Part shown: piece after piece, positions 45,895 to 56,400 of the stretch
How positions within the stretch are numbered: position 1 is the stretch's first letter
Layout: each line of letters opens with the position of its first letter
Source of the DNA: Dugong dugon
Lineage: Eukaryota; Chordata; Mammalia; Sirenia; Dugongidae
Reading direction: 5' to 3'
DNA length: 64,000 bases
Assembly (NCBI GenBank): GCA_030035585.1
Contig: CM057469.1
Span: 59,413,501 to 59,477,500, forward strand
Program-made: the position numbers and the translations under genes
The notes under the pieces: generated by a model
What the model was told of the DNA's origin: nothing
The model's database searches: none
What the model saw: only the letters and a program-made list of their open reading frames with translations

Positions 45895-46420
45895 AGTGTC
45901 ACTAGGGGGATGTTCGGGTTGCAGACTATACCTCCTGACACTATCAGAGAGGGTGACACCAAAATGACCCCAGTGTCTGTGGTGGTGGTGGTGACAGTGG
46001 TGGTGGCGGGTGGGGTGACACCACCAGGCGAGGGGCTGCCAAGGCAACGATGTCACAGGTCACTAGGGTTGGTGTCATCCATCATCCAGTGCAGTAACTT
46101 GTAACAACCCCCTACCCCCCATCCACTCACCAACCAGTCACTAGGTCTGATGTCACCTAGTGCAGTTACTCATCACCACCACCCCCTGTCACCTGCCAAT
46201 CAGGGTATGGATGGCCACCACAGTGCTGGCCTTTGGGTGGAAGAGAAGGTCTCTACCAAAGCCAATGGTAGAGGGGAGGAGCTGCAGGGAGTCACAGGTG
46301 GCAGGGTGTGCCACTCCACCCACCAGGGGTGGGTTTGCAGGCTTGCCCTTCCCACCCCAGCTGAAGAGGGGTGTGACACCATGAGTTACCATACCAAGTG
46401 ACATTAACCCTAGTGACACC
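45895..46420. repeat. GC-rich block with repeated GTGACACC motifs
   Basis: About 0.5 kb, far richer in G and C than its neighbours. The octamer GTGACACC occurs at 45953, 46015, 46373 and 46413, with related inverted forms (gatgtcac) at 46049 and 46148. Two diverged units of about 80 bp follow one another from about 46058 and 46138, each running from tcactagg through tagtgcagt or cagtgcagt to a C-rich end. A GGT/GTG triplet tract lies at 45980-46012. Open frames on both strands (60-83 codons) reflect composition. I recognise no coding homology. Confidence 0.5.
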
Positions 46421-46944
46421 ACTGTATGGCCATTTCCGTTTTATCACACAGCCTCTCAAACGTTGTGGTCTCTTAATTGGCTCTCCCAGACATGCCCCAT
46501 ATGTTTACTGTGATTGGAACCAGTTACTATCTTATAACTCGATCTTTAAATGACTGTAGTTCCTCCTTGCCCCTCCGAGCCATGTCCCATATGGGTGGCC
46601 GTGATTAAAATGTCTCCCTTTTCCTACCCTAATGCACTAGAAACTTTTAAACTGACAAATAAGACTTCAGCATGCATTAACCCTGAGACCCCCACCTGCT
46701 ATCTATACATAAGCCCTCCCCTACAGCTCCATCTTATTGTTGCCTTCCTTGTGCCTGGGTGAAAGCCCATGTGGCCCTGTATCAAACTGTGCTATGGTTT
46801 TCCTTCTGGGATCTGTAAATACTAAATTCTATTTGTTTTCTGGCCTTTCTGTGTGAATCTCACTTTCTCATGCTGCACTTCACAGACCATTTAAGACATC
46901 CACAGACCCTTTTGGTTCAAACTTAATAGATCCGGTTTTTGTGG
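46421..46944 (+). mobile_element. LTR-like sequence, unassigned
   Basis: Features suggesting an LTR: alternating C-rich and T-rich stretches, ataagccctcccctacagct (46710 region) like the U3/R border of some retroviral LTRs, and a T-rich 3' part. No TG...CA ends with duplications can be fixed, and an RTE1 derivative interrupts the right side. Treat as a hypothesis. Confidence 0.3.
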
Positions 46945-46955
46945 AGACTAGGTTT

Positions 46956-47380
46956 GTTGTTGTTGTTAGGTACTGTCAAGTTGGTTCCAACTCACAGCGA
47001 CCCTATGTACCACAGAACAAAACACTGCCCTGCCCTGTGCCATCCTCACAATCGTTGTTATGCTTGAGCCCATTGTTGCAGCCACTGTGTCAATCCATAT
47101 TTGTCTTTTGAGTGCCTTCCAACCTGAGGAGCTCATCTTCTGGCACTATATCAGACAATGTTTCTCTGTCATTCATAAGGTTTTCAATGGCTAATTCTTT
47201 TCAGAAGTAGACCACCAGGTCCTTCTTCCTAGTCTGTCTTAGTCTGGAAGCTCAGCTGTGAAACCTACCTGCCATGGGTGACCCTGCTTTTATTTGAATA
47301 CCAGTGGCATAGCTTCCAGCATCACAGCAACACGCAAGCCCCCATAGTATGACAAACTGACAGACGTGTGGGGGTCTGAC
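46956..47380 (-). mobile_element. Internally deleted RTE1 derivative (copy 2)
   Basis: Same design as 19659-20050: RTE1 3' end (gttgttgttaggtactgtca to cactgtgtcaatccat) joined directly to RTE1 5' end (gagtgccttccaacctgagg to gacagacgtgtgggg). Perfect 11-bp flanks agactaggttt (46945-46955 and 47381-47391) show that it inserted as this 425-bp unit by retrotransposition, so the deletion was present in the source RNA or source gene. Confidence 0.9.
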
Positions 47381-47700
47381 AGACTAGGTTTAGTAGTGAA
47401 TAATTTTACACTTATATTAACATTCTGTTAATTTAATACAGCAAAATTCCAAGGATGATCATTAAGTAGAAGGCATAGTTTTCAAACTAATAAAGGGGAC
47501 AAATGGACTAATAATAAAAAGACAAAAGAAGACAAATATAATGAATAAGCATAAATGATTGGGACTAATGGAACATACAACATAATGTTGCTGGAATAAA
47601 TCATGATATACCAATAATCAACATAAATATAAAATTCCCAGTGAAGTTACAAATTATAAAATCTGATATAAAAACAAAAATCTAGCTGTGTGATTCTACT

Positions 47701-47905
47701 CTTGTTGTTAGTTGCTGTGAAGTCAATTCCAACTCACAGAGATCCCATGCGTGCAGAGTAACAATATTCCATAGAGTTTTCAAGGCAGTGAGATTTTGAA
47801 AGCAGATCATCAGGCCTGTCTTCCGAGGCATTTCTGGGTGGATTTGAACTATCAACCTTTCAGCTAGTAGTGGGGAGCATAACGGCTTGCTCCACCCAGG
47901 AAACC
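47701..47905 (-). mobile_element. AfroSINE with perfect 12-bp TSD
   Basis: Minus-strand long subtype (gaagtcaattccaactcaca, then ggatttgaactatcaacc). Flanked by tgtgattctact at 47689-47700 and 47906-47917. Confidence 0.92.
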
Positions 47906-47917
47906 TGTGATTCTACT

Positions 47918-48932
47918 AGGCACATCTAAAATATAAGAATTAAAAACTAGAAAGTAAAACGGTAGAAAATATATACAAGGCAATATAATGAAAAGAAAAT
48001 GAGAGTGAAATATTAATATCAGACAGCATAGACTTTAATTCAAAAAGCATTCTTAAGAATAAGAAAATACACAAGAGGTTTAATTCATCCTGTGTCTGGA
48101 TGACAACAATTTACAGAAAACCACTTGCATTTTGATACACCAGCAGCTTACAGTTGAAGAATGTATTTTTTTAAAGATAGAATAAATCAGCAGCAAAAAT
48201 ATAATTTTAATAGATTCTTTGGTTTTCCTGGTAATATTCTATTACTTTATTAGTAAAACTAAATATTACCCATTGACACTGCACTATGAAATACAACTAA
48301 AATTATCATACTTTCTCTCCTTCCCAACTTCTGTCAATAACATTCATCAGATCCTTTTTTTTAATATATGCTATTATGCTCTGATAAAGGTAAAATTTTA
48401 TCATTTCATGTTTTATTTTCTGCCCATAATTATAATGAGATTGATTACATGATTATTACAAATAATCAGAATAACTGGGATATCCAATGAATTCCCTCTT
48501 TATCCAATGTCTTCATTCTTTGAGTTTCCCTCACTTTATCATTTTTTTGGTGATTTATTGCAGTCTAGATATGGATTTACTAATTTGATTTTCTGTGTAT
48601 ACTTATACTTCTCTATGACTTTTTATAGTACTTAAATATTCTCATATTCCTTATATACCCATACAAAGCCCTGCATATTTTACTATTTCCTATCTCTCCA
48701 ACGTCATCTATCCCAATCGTACTTCAGACACTGTGCTCTGATGTAATAGGGCTTTTTTAAGCTACTTTAACAATCCACACTCCTTTGCTTCTTGATTCTA
48801 TCATTATTTTCCTTCATCTTTTGAGAAAATCAAATAATGCTCCAAAGATACTCATTTAGAACTAGGACCTGGAACTACAAACCAGTAGCATCTGTCACTA
48901 AATTTTTAAATCATGTGATAAAGAAAATAAAC
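47918..48932. other. AT-rich unique sequence
   Basis: No gene or repeat identified. Confidence 0.45.
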
Positions 48933-48985
48933 ACACATGGAGTAACTATGCATTGGAATCAACTCAACAGCAACTAATAATAACG
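48933..48985 (+). mobile_element. AfroSINE/RTE-type 3' end scrap
   Basis: Only the terminal motif is present: acatggagtaactatgcatt, then ggaatcaactcaacagcaac, then taataataac. Confidence 0.6.
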
Positions 48986-50257
48986 TTCTATAGGGAAGTA
49001 AACTTGGGGCTGGTTGAAGCTTCTGGGTGAAGTTTGTCACTCATGAGTGGTCAATAGGCTTTGAGGAGAGGAGAGGTGACGTTGCTATAAGTTGGCACTA
49101 TACTAAAAATTGCAGAATCTGATGATACTAAACCAGTTCTATTCAAGTTTCTCTCAAACTAACTCTCTTTAATTGTATCTTTGTATAACCTAATGCAGGT
49201 TGTAAACAGCTATTTCTCCATGCTACACAAATCTCTACACTCAGATTGTCAGTACAATCACCACTAAGTAGAATATGATATAACCAAGAGATTGCAAACC
49301 TTGGTGCCTTTTGAACTTATATCACACATAAAAATGCTTAATAAATATTTCTAAGGAATTTCCTAGTTGTTTTTTCACATGCTTATAATTGTAGCCATGA
49401 TTTGGGATACTTTTGTTGGAAACACAGTATAATAAATTAGAGCAAACAGTTTTCCTTTCTTTTCTCCAGACTTAAAAGATAAAATTGCTTCTATGCTAAA
49501 ATTTTGATAAAAATTATAAATATAGTGAGGTGTTTGTTTTACCAATTATGTCTATTAAGTGTATTTCTTTATTCAATCTATTTACCTGGGCCTGTCACAT
49601 AAGCCTCCATTTTGTTATTTCATGCATATTCATCAAATAAAGTATTATATTTTAAGAATATAAAAATATGTAGCAAATTATTTTAAAGTAAGAAAGTGAT
49701 AACCATAAATTGTTAAATAGTGGTTACCTCTGTGGAAGAGGCAGAGTTGTAATAAGGAGGAGCAGTCAGAAAACTACAAAGTCATGCTGCTTCTCTGGTT
49801 CTCAGAATGGAGAGGAGGTCATGCTGAATGCTTATTATCTTCATTAGCATTTGTATGTGGTTTTGCTTATATAATTACATTTGAGCAGTGTGACAGGGAA
49901 AAGTCCATGGAATAAGATAATCGTCTATGTTTATTAAAAGTAGAATAACAAGAAAATTACCACGTGCCTTAAGCAAACACCTTCTTTAACTCATTGTTTT
50001 CAGATGCATGATCCAAACCATTCTGTGAAAAAAATGTATATAAATACGATCTTTTTTTCTATTCAAGTTATAAATAATTTAAAATGTATAGAAAATATTT
50101 TTTATTCCCTGCCATATGTATTTCATAATGAATATTGGTGTTTTAAGATTAAAATTGAATTTGTAGTCATGAAACCACAATATACCAATCCATAGTGAAG
50201 AAATGGTTTGACTTACCACACTAGAGGATATTGTTTTTTTTTTACTTGGCATACCAT
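48986..50257. other. AT-rich sequence, no gene
   Basis: A short stretch near 49725-49880 (tggttacctctgtggaagag) may be an old L1M 3' scrap. Otherwise nothing recognised. Confidence 0.4.
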
Positions 50258-50525
50258 ATTGATTATCTGTTACTATGTTACGAATTACCCTAAAGCTTAA
50301 TGGTTTAAAATAACATATACATTTATTATCTCTTAGATTCTGTAGGTCAGAAATCTGGGCATGGCTTATCTGAGTCCTCTGCTTCATGGTTTCTCATAAG
50401 GCTGCAGAAGAATTGTTAGCCCAGGGTCTGCAGTCTCATCTGAAGACTCTACTGGGGAAGATTCACTTCCAAACTCTTTCAGTAGTTCTTGGCAGCATTC
50501 AGTTTAGTGTGGGTCGCATGACTCT
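50258..50525 (-). mobile_element. Old LTR-like repeat, left part
   Basis: Complement text gttacgaattaccctaaagc, ttaatggtttaaaataac, ttattatctcttagattctg, gtaggtcagaaatctgggc follows a widespread old mammalian LTR-like family. It is interrupted by the MLT1 at 50526 and resumes at about 50948. Confidence 0.55.
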
Positions 50526-50947
50526 CATAATTATCTAGTGCTGTTATAACAAAAAATACCACAAGAAGGGGGCTTTAAAGAACATAAATTTATTTTCTCA
50601 CAGTTCTGGAGGCTAAAATTGCAAATCAGGGATTACAGCTCTGCCAATTCCTTCTGTGGCCTCTTTCCCAATTTCTGGTGTCTGATGGCAATTCTTGGCG
50701 TTCCTTTCCTTGTAGACAAATCCTTAGACAGCAACGGTCTTCACCCTGCATATGTGTTTCTATGTCTATTCTGCTCTTTTTAGAAGAGACCATTCAGAAA
50801 TTATTAGGTTTAGGACCCACCCTACTTTAATATGCTCTCATTAACATAACAAAAGAAAACTCCTATCTCCAAACAGTGTCATATTTACAAATACAGGAGT
50901 TTGGACTCACACGAAACTCTTGGGGCACACAATTCAATCCATACCAA
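50526..50947 (-). mobile_element. MLT1-type MaLR LTR, nested
   Basis: Complement of a MaLR LTR: gtgctgttataacaaaaaat, aatttattttctcacagttc, gttctggaggctaaaattgc, ttaggacccaccctac, ending acacaattcaatccatacca. It lies within an older repeat whose halves flank it. Confidence 0.8.
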
Positions 50948-51085
50948 AGGCTGGTAGCCTAAGTTCCTCATTGCCTATTGGGAGAAGCTGACTCTCAGTT
51001 TTTGGGTGTCTCCCACATGACAGCTGAAGGAGGTAATAGAAAGCTTGCAAGAGGGGAGAGTCAAAACCTTATGTAACCCAATCAC
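50948..51085 (-). mobile_element. Old LTR-like repeat, right part
   Basis: Continuation of 50258-50525: ctaagttcctcattgccta, agaagctgactctcag, gaggggagagtcaaaacctt. Confidence 0.45.
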
Positions 51086-52199
51086 GGAAGTGAAGTCTAT
51101 TTTTGTTTCATTCATATTCTTTATTTATAGTTTTTTTTTTGTTTTAGTCATAGTTTTGTCATATTCTATTGGTTCCAGCACCAACTTAAGGTGACACGAT
51201 TACTGTATTTTATGCAAATAGCATGTGCCTTCTACATTTGTTTGCCAATCAATCTCCCCAAGAGGTATTTTTGTAAGCATACTATGCTAATTTCCTTCAT
51301 AGCAACATATAAAAAAAAACTGGCTAAGTGGCAATTATGAAAATATTTCACAGAGGGAGGGAGTGATTGGCAAAGAAATGAAGAAGGCGTGCATTGTTTG
51401 CATAAAAGTACAGTGCATAAAAGCAACAATACCAGGAATTGGTGATTATTGTAGATTATTACAGAAGTCTACCCACCACACATAGAAGGAACAGAAAATT
51501 AAATAACTTTAACTTGGGTGTTTGAAAGAAAGCAGTAATAATTATACATAATGAGAAAAGTGTAGTGTGTTCAAATATCAGAATAAGTCATTCCAACGAA
51601 CTGCCTATTTGTTTTTGTAAGCCCACTGAGACTGAAGACACATTTTTTTTTTTTTAGTAGTATTTTGCACAATTAAATTGAATTCATCTAATTAATTTCC
51701 TCTCAGGCATAATATCAGACACAGGGGAAACATGATCTAAATTATAATCTTTTAAATCACGTAAATAATTGTACCTAGTAGGATGCTGAACATTCATATG
51801 CTTTCACCAAATTCTGTGGTTTTTAATACCAGTATGGTAAATAAGCAAACCACTCTTAAAATGTGTTCAAATACCTCAACCTCAAATATTACCAGTATAC
51901 ATTGCTATTTATATTTACTGTATGAAAACATTAAAATGGGGTGAAATTATTATATATAACATTATCAATATACACTGCACTAATCCAGCCAGGAGCTGTT
52001 TATATTCTTAACATTCTAAACTTAAGAAGTGTGAATTTTTAATCAAAATAACAGCTCAGCAGATAAGCATACAGTAAGGGAATGACAGTTATGTGAATTT
52101 TGTAGCAACCTCTAATACATCTTTATTATATGCTTATGATTAAAACTTGGCCAAACCATTTAAAAATAAAAATATCAAGGAAATTTTGAACACAGTTAT
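51086..52199. other. AT-rich unique sequence
   Basis: No feature identified. Confidence 0.45.
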
Positions 52200-52390
52200 C
52201 AACTTAAACCTCATGACAACTTTATGAGATAGATGCTGATATTAATCCCATTTTAAGGATGAGGAAGGATAGGCAGACACTTGAATTAACTTGCTCAAAG
52301 TTCATAAATGTTGACACATAGGTACAGTGAGGTTTTCAACCCAAGTGGTCTGGTTCCAGAATCTCTGCTCTTAACCCACATGCTAGCTTG
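52200..52390 (-). mobile_element. MIR SINE, nearly full length
   Basis: Complement of MIR in order: tcatgacaactttatgagat, tcccattttaaggatgagga, ttaacttgctcaaagttcat, gtctggttccagaatctctg, ctcttaacccacatgcta. Confidence 0.8.
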
Positions 52391-53929
52391 TTTTAAAGAA
52401 CACAATTTTAGTATATAGAATCTCCTTATAAAAATAATTAACAGCAACAACAAGAGCAACCACAAAAATTTTGAGTAGATTATACAATTATGAAATCATA
52501 ATTGCATACAAAAAGTACATGATTTCAAAATGGTCCTATCTCCAGCAGTTCCTAATTATCTTTTATGTATTTAAATATCCTTTTCTATGACTCCTAATCC
52601 ATGACTGAACTACACTAAACTCAAAATTCATAGGTTCTATAATTGTCTCAGGATTCATTAAAAATGTCACAGTTTCATGCTATCTAGATCATTAGCGTAT
52701 GATGCCGAATGTATGCAGACCAGGCCTTTTATCTGTAATAAAGTGCCTGGGTTCCTGAACTTACCCAGGAAAACTTCTGTGGTGATTTCAAACTGAAAAA
52801 TGTCAGGCAATAACAAGGCCATTGTCTAAACCCCTTGTCTCTTTACGATTTTGTTTAATATGACTAGCAGAGTTTCTGTATTATCCTAGGATTCAAAAAA
52901 TTTTTCTGTTTATCTGTATGCCTGTTTCCATCCCTCCATCCCTCCTACTCTTCACTCCTCTGCCTGTCTTTTAAAATCTCCCTAGAATTAAAACTATTTC
53001 ATAAATTTATGCAGACCTTAGCTTACTTTTTAAAAATCATATAATCAATCAATTCTGTCATGTAAAATCATTATTCTTACATGTTTTAAACATCATAAGT
53101 ATTTTAATTTATAAGCCTCATCAGAACGAGTTAAAGGTATACAAAATAATAATAGTAATCCCAAGTGAAAGTAGTCTTCCTCTCTTTCTCCCCACATAAA
53201 AATATAAAACTCAAATTTCCACTGTAATTTAGTACTTAGAAGATGCTTAGCAATCAATATAGAAAATAACAACATTGATCCTTTAACTGAGAACCGGTGA
53301 GAGTTTTATGAATTAGAATTCTGCAGATTATTATATTTTTCATGAAACTGCTTTGGCCTTGGTGGAATCCTCCATAATTCTGACTGAACTTTGGGGAAAA
53401 TAAAAAGTTAGAATATTGATTGAAAGTAGTTTAAATTTATAGATTTGTTTAGAAAGAATCGCTAGCTTTACCAATATTGAGAATACAGTAGTGTTATCTG
53501 GTAAAGGAATATGTTTCTTCATTCTTTCAAGTCTCTGTGGTATAAATTACAGTTTTCTTCCTTTAATTAGGGTTTACTCATATACATTAATTTTTTTTTG
53601 TTGCACTTACAAGTGTATTTCACAACAGTTTAGTGCTACTGTATAGAAAAAAAGTATAGATTTTCATATGATTATACAAAATCTGCCTACCTTACAGAAG
53701 TATTTTTCTTTAATTTTAATTATTTTGGTGTTGCATTTCTTAAATTTTCTAGATAGCTGTTTGTCTCATGCAAAACAATGATATAATGACCTGAGCATAA
53801 TTAACTTGAAGAATTAGCATGATATAAAGAGGTGGTACCTGACTGACCTTTACATGAAAGAAAGGGAAAGAATTGGAAGAGCCTGAAGTTAATGCTCTCA
53901 GGTATTAATTGTTATGAAGAACCAGTGCA
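52391..53929. other. AT-rich unique sequence
   Basis: A (TCCA/TCCC)-type pyrimidine-rich stretch is at 52925-52955. Nothing else recognised. Confidence 0.45.
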
Positions 53930-54135
53930 GACTAGTTTGAAGCACTGGACATGCAGCCAGATTCCCAAAGTATGAATCTTGTCTCAGTAATGTAAATGCT
54001 TTATGATTTTGGGAATTCTCATTTTTGTTTGCTTTGTTTTTGATGTTTGTTTGTTTATTTGGTAGCATCCTTAAAATGGAGATAACAAAATTAAGTACCT
54101 CATAAGAGTTTAAATACATTGTGTACATTGTGCCT
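53930..54135 (+). mobile_element. MIR SINE, sense
   Basis: Sense MIR: gcagccagattcccaaagta, aatgctttatgattttggga, ccttaaaatggagataacaa, gtacctcataagagttta. Cut off by the AfroSINE at 54138. Confidence 0.65.
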
Positions 54136-54137
54136 AT

Positions 54138-54300
54138 AACCCATTGCCATCGAGTCAATTGAGACTCACAGCAACACCGTGTGTACAGAGTAGAACTGCT
54201 TCATAGGATTTTCTTGGCTGTTATCTTTATGGAAGCAAATCACAAGGTCTTTCTGTCATGGTCATTAGTTCAAACCGCCAACCTTTAGGTTAATAGCCCA
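54138..54300 (-). mobile_element. AfroSINE, long subtype
   Basis: Minus strand: ccattgccatcgagtcaatt, gtgtacagagtagaactgc, ggctgttatctttatgg, then ccgccaacctttaggtta. The head end is incomplete at the junction with the next SINE. Confidence 0.85.
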
Positions 54301-54512
54301 GTGCTACCCTGAGATCTTTGGTACAAACAGTTAACACGCTCAACTGCTAAGCAAAATGGTGGAGGTTGGAGTCCACTCAGAGGTGCCTCTTAGGAAAGGC
54401 CTGGCTTTCTATTTCGAAAACTCAGCTGTCGAAAGTCCTATGGAGCACAGTTCTATTCTGACCCACATCGGGTTGCCATGAATAGAAATGGATTCTACAG
54501 CTACTTGTTTAT
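54301..54512 (+). mobile_element. AfroSINE, diverged long subtype
   Basis: Sense copy in opposite orientation to its two neighbours. Head ggtacaaacagttaacacgc, B-box region gttggagtccactcag, body taggaaaggcctggctttc, end gggttgccatgaatag. Confidence 0.72.
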
Positions 54513-54526
54513 ATTGTGACTGTTAT

Positions 54527-54607
54527 TGTTGTTGTTTGCCATCAAGTAAATTCTGACTCACGGTGACCCCATGTGACAGAGTAGAACTGCCCATAGAAGT
54601 TTCTTTT
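54527..54607 (-). mobile_element. AfroSINE, left half, split by L1
   Basis: Minus strand: gtttgccatcaagtaaattc, then gtgacagagtagaactgccc to the interruption. The other half is at 55552-55690. Confidence 0.85.
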
Positions 54608-55551
54608 CTTTTTTTTAAATAATATTGTATTGTGTTTAAGGTGAAAATTTACATTGCAAATTAAGTTTCTATTAACACTATGGGACATAAAATGATACTC
54701 GTGAAGAGTGTGCTTCTTAGTTCACGTGGATACATGAGACTAAATGGGCAGCTCCTGTCCAGAGGCGAGATGAGAAGGCAGAGAAGGTCAGGAGCTGGTT
54801 GAATGGACACAGGAAATCAGGGCTGGAAAGGTGGAGTGTGCTGTCACAGTATAGGGGGAACAATTAGCGTCACATAACAATGCATGTATAAATTTTTGTA
54901 TAAGAGACTAACTTGAATTGTAAACTTTCACCTGAAGTACAACAATTTAAAAAAAAAGTTTCTATTTAACAATTTCTACACAAATTATTCAGTGTAGAAT
55001 ATTTTTTCACCAGGTATCATAATTCTTATTCATTCTGTCCTGGTCATACCACTTCTAGTACTCTAGTTTCCCTGCCCTGTTATCTTCACATTTTTGCTTT
55101 AGAGTAATTTTTGACCATTTGCTCTCACATAGCTGATTTTTTAAAGGAGCTCATTACTCACAGGTGATATTCTCTATTTCATGAGAAAATCTGCTATTTA
55201 GTTAAAACATGACCTCAAGGGATAATTTTGGTTTAAATTTTAAAGAGTATCTCAGGGTGAAAGTCTCAGGGAGTCCTCTAGTCTCAACTGGTCCAGTCAG
55301 TCTGGACTTTTTAAGAATTTGAGTTCTGGTCCACATTTTTCTCCCATTCTATAAGGATCCATCTACTGTGGCCATGATCAGAACAGTCATTAGTGGTAGC
55401 TGGGCACCATTTAGTTCTTCTGGTCTCAGGGCTGATGAGGCCATGGTTCTTGTAGACAATTAATCCTGTAGACTATATTCATCTCTGAGTCTTTTGTTTC
55501 CTCCTTTCTCTTTTATTCTGGACAAGTAGAGACCAGTAGTTGTCTCTTCCC
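54608..55551 (-). mobile_element. L1 3' UTR insertion inside an AfroSINE
   Basis: Minus-strand, 5'-truncated L1 made only of 3' UTR. The complement text runs tgtattgtgtttaaggtgaa, ttctatttaacaatttctac, ctctagtctcaactggtcca, tctactgtggccatgatcag. The approximate duplication agaagtttctttt (54595-54607) versus agggttttctttg (55553-55565) marks its site. It carries a second L1 insert at 54677-54955. Confidence 0.8.
54677..54955 (+). mobile_element. L1 3' UTR insertion inside the previous L1
   Basis: Sense 279-bp L1 3' end, the same family as 1-673 (cataaaatgatactcgtgaa, ctcctgtccagaggcgagat) with an A tail. Flanked by aagtttctattaac (54663-54676) and aagtttctatttaac (54956-54970), which differ by one T. 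Confidence 0.88.
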
Positions 55552-55690
55552 TAGGGTTTTCTTTGCTGTAATCTTTACAGGAGCAGATCTCAGGTCTTTC
55601 TCCCACAGAGCCATGTGCTGGGATCAAACTGCCAACCTTTCAGTTAGCAGCTGAATTCTTAACCATTGTGCCAGCAAGGCTTTTTATATT
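55552..55690 (-). mobile_element. AfroSINE, right half, split by L1
   Basis: Resumes the SINE of 54527-54607: gctgtaatctttacaggagc, gggatcaaactgccaac, gttagcagctgaattc, ccattgtgccagcaaggc. Confidence 0.85.
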
Positions 55691-56141
55691 AGCCTAGACC
55701 TTGCTTACTCAGGCCCCCTCTTAATTCTTCAAACTTTCTTCCTACTCCCCAAACTCCCTTCTCAATAAATTAAACTTTAGTCCTTCTGAGATCCTTGTGT
55801 TCCCACCTGGCTCTCTCAGGCTCTCTTATGCTAAATATGCTGATACCCCCACCCCTTCCCCTTTCTATTGGAAAAGCCCTGCTCATTTCAAATCTTGGCT
55901 GACTTTTATCTCTTCAAGAAACCTTTTCTGATCCCTTTTACTCTAATGTTAACACATATCATCTGAATAACCACGCTGTGATAAGACATACATATTCTGT
56001 GGACTTTTCCACATTGTTGGCGATTATTTTTATTTTGTCTTCTCATTAGCCTGTAAGCTCTTTGATGGCAGAGGTCATGCCTTTTATCCCCGTATTCCCA
56101 GTAACAGCCTTAGTGCCTCATATATAGTAAGTGTTCAGTAA
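55691..56141 (+). mobile_element. L2 LINE 3' end
   Basis: Sense L2 3' region: tctcttcaagaaaccttttc (55909 region), then gcctgtaagctctttgatgg, catgccttttatccccgta and gcctcatatatagtaagtgt, the usual L2 3' terminus ending in a cagtaagtgcttgagg stretch. Confidence 0.78.
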
Positions 56142-56189
56142 GTGCTTGAGGGAAGGAATAAGGAGATCTTGATTTTCCTATGTGCCTGG

Positions 56190-56400
56190 TGCTATGTATC
56201 CTTTCTACATATTTCTTTAATTCACATTACAACTTGTGAGGTAGCATTTTCACGCCATCTTACAAATGAACAAATAAATAGTTTGAAAGAGTTAACTCTT
56301 TTTCAAAAGGCCACATGGCTAATAATTATGAAACGGGGAATAGTTCCTAGAGCTGTCTACTTCTAAAGTTCATGCTCTTTTCACCATCCTCTGCCTGAGT
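56190..56400 (-). mobile_element. MIR SINE
   Basis: Complement of MIR: acaacttgtgaggtagcatt, ccatcttacaaatgaacaaa, ggccacatggctaataatta, aagttcatgctcttttcacc. Confidence 0.7.

Noticed and set aside
46150-46401. Short frames in the GC-rich block as coding
   Set aside because: Several frames on both strands are open at once, as expected from GC-rich repetitive sequence.
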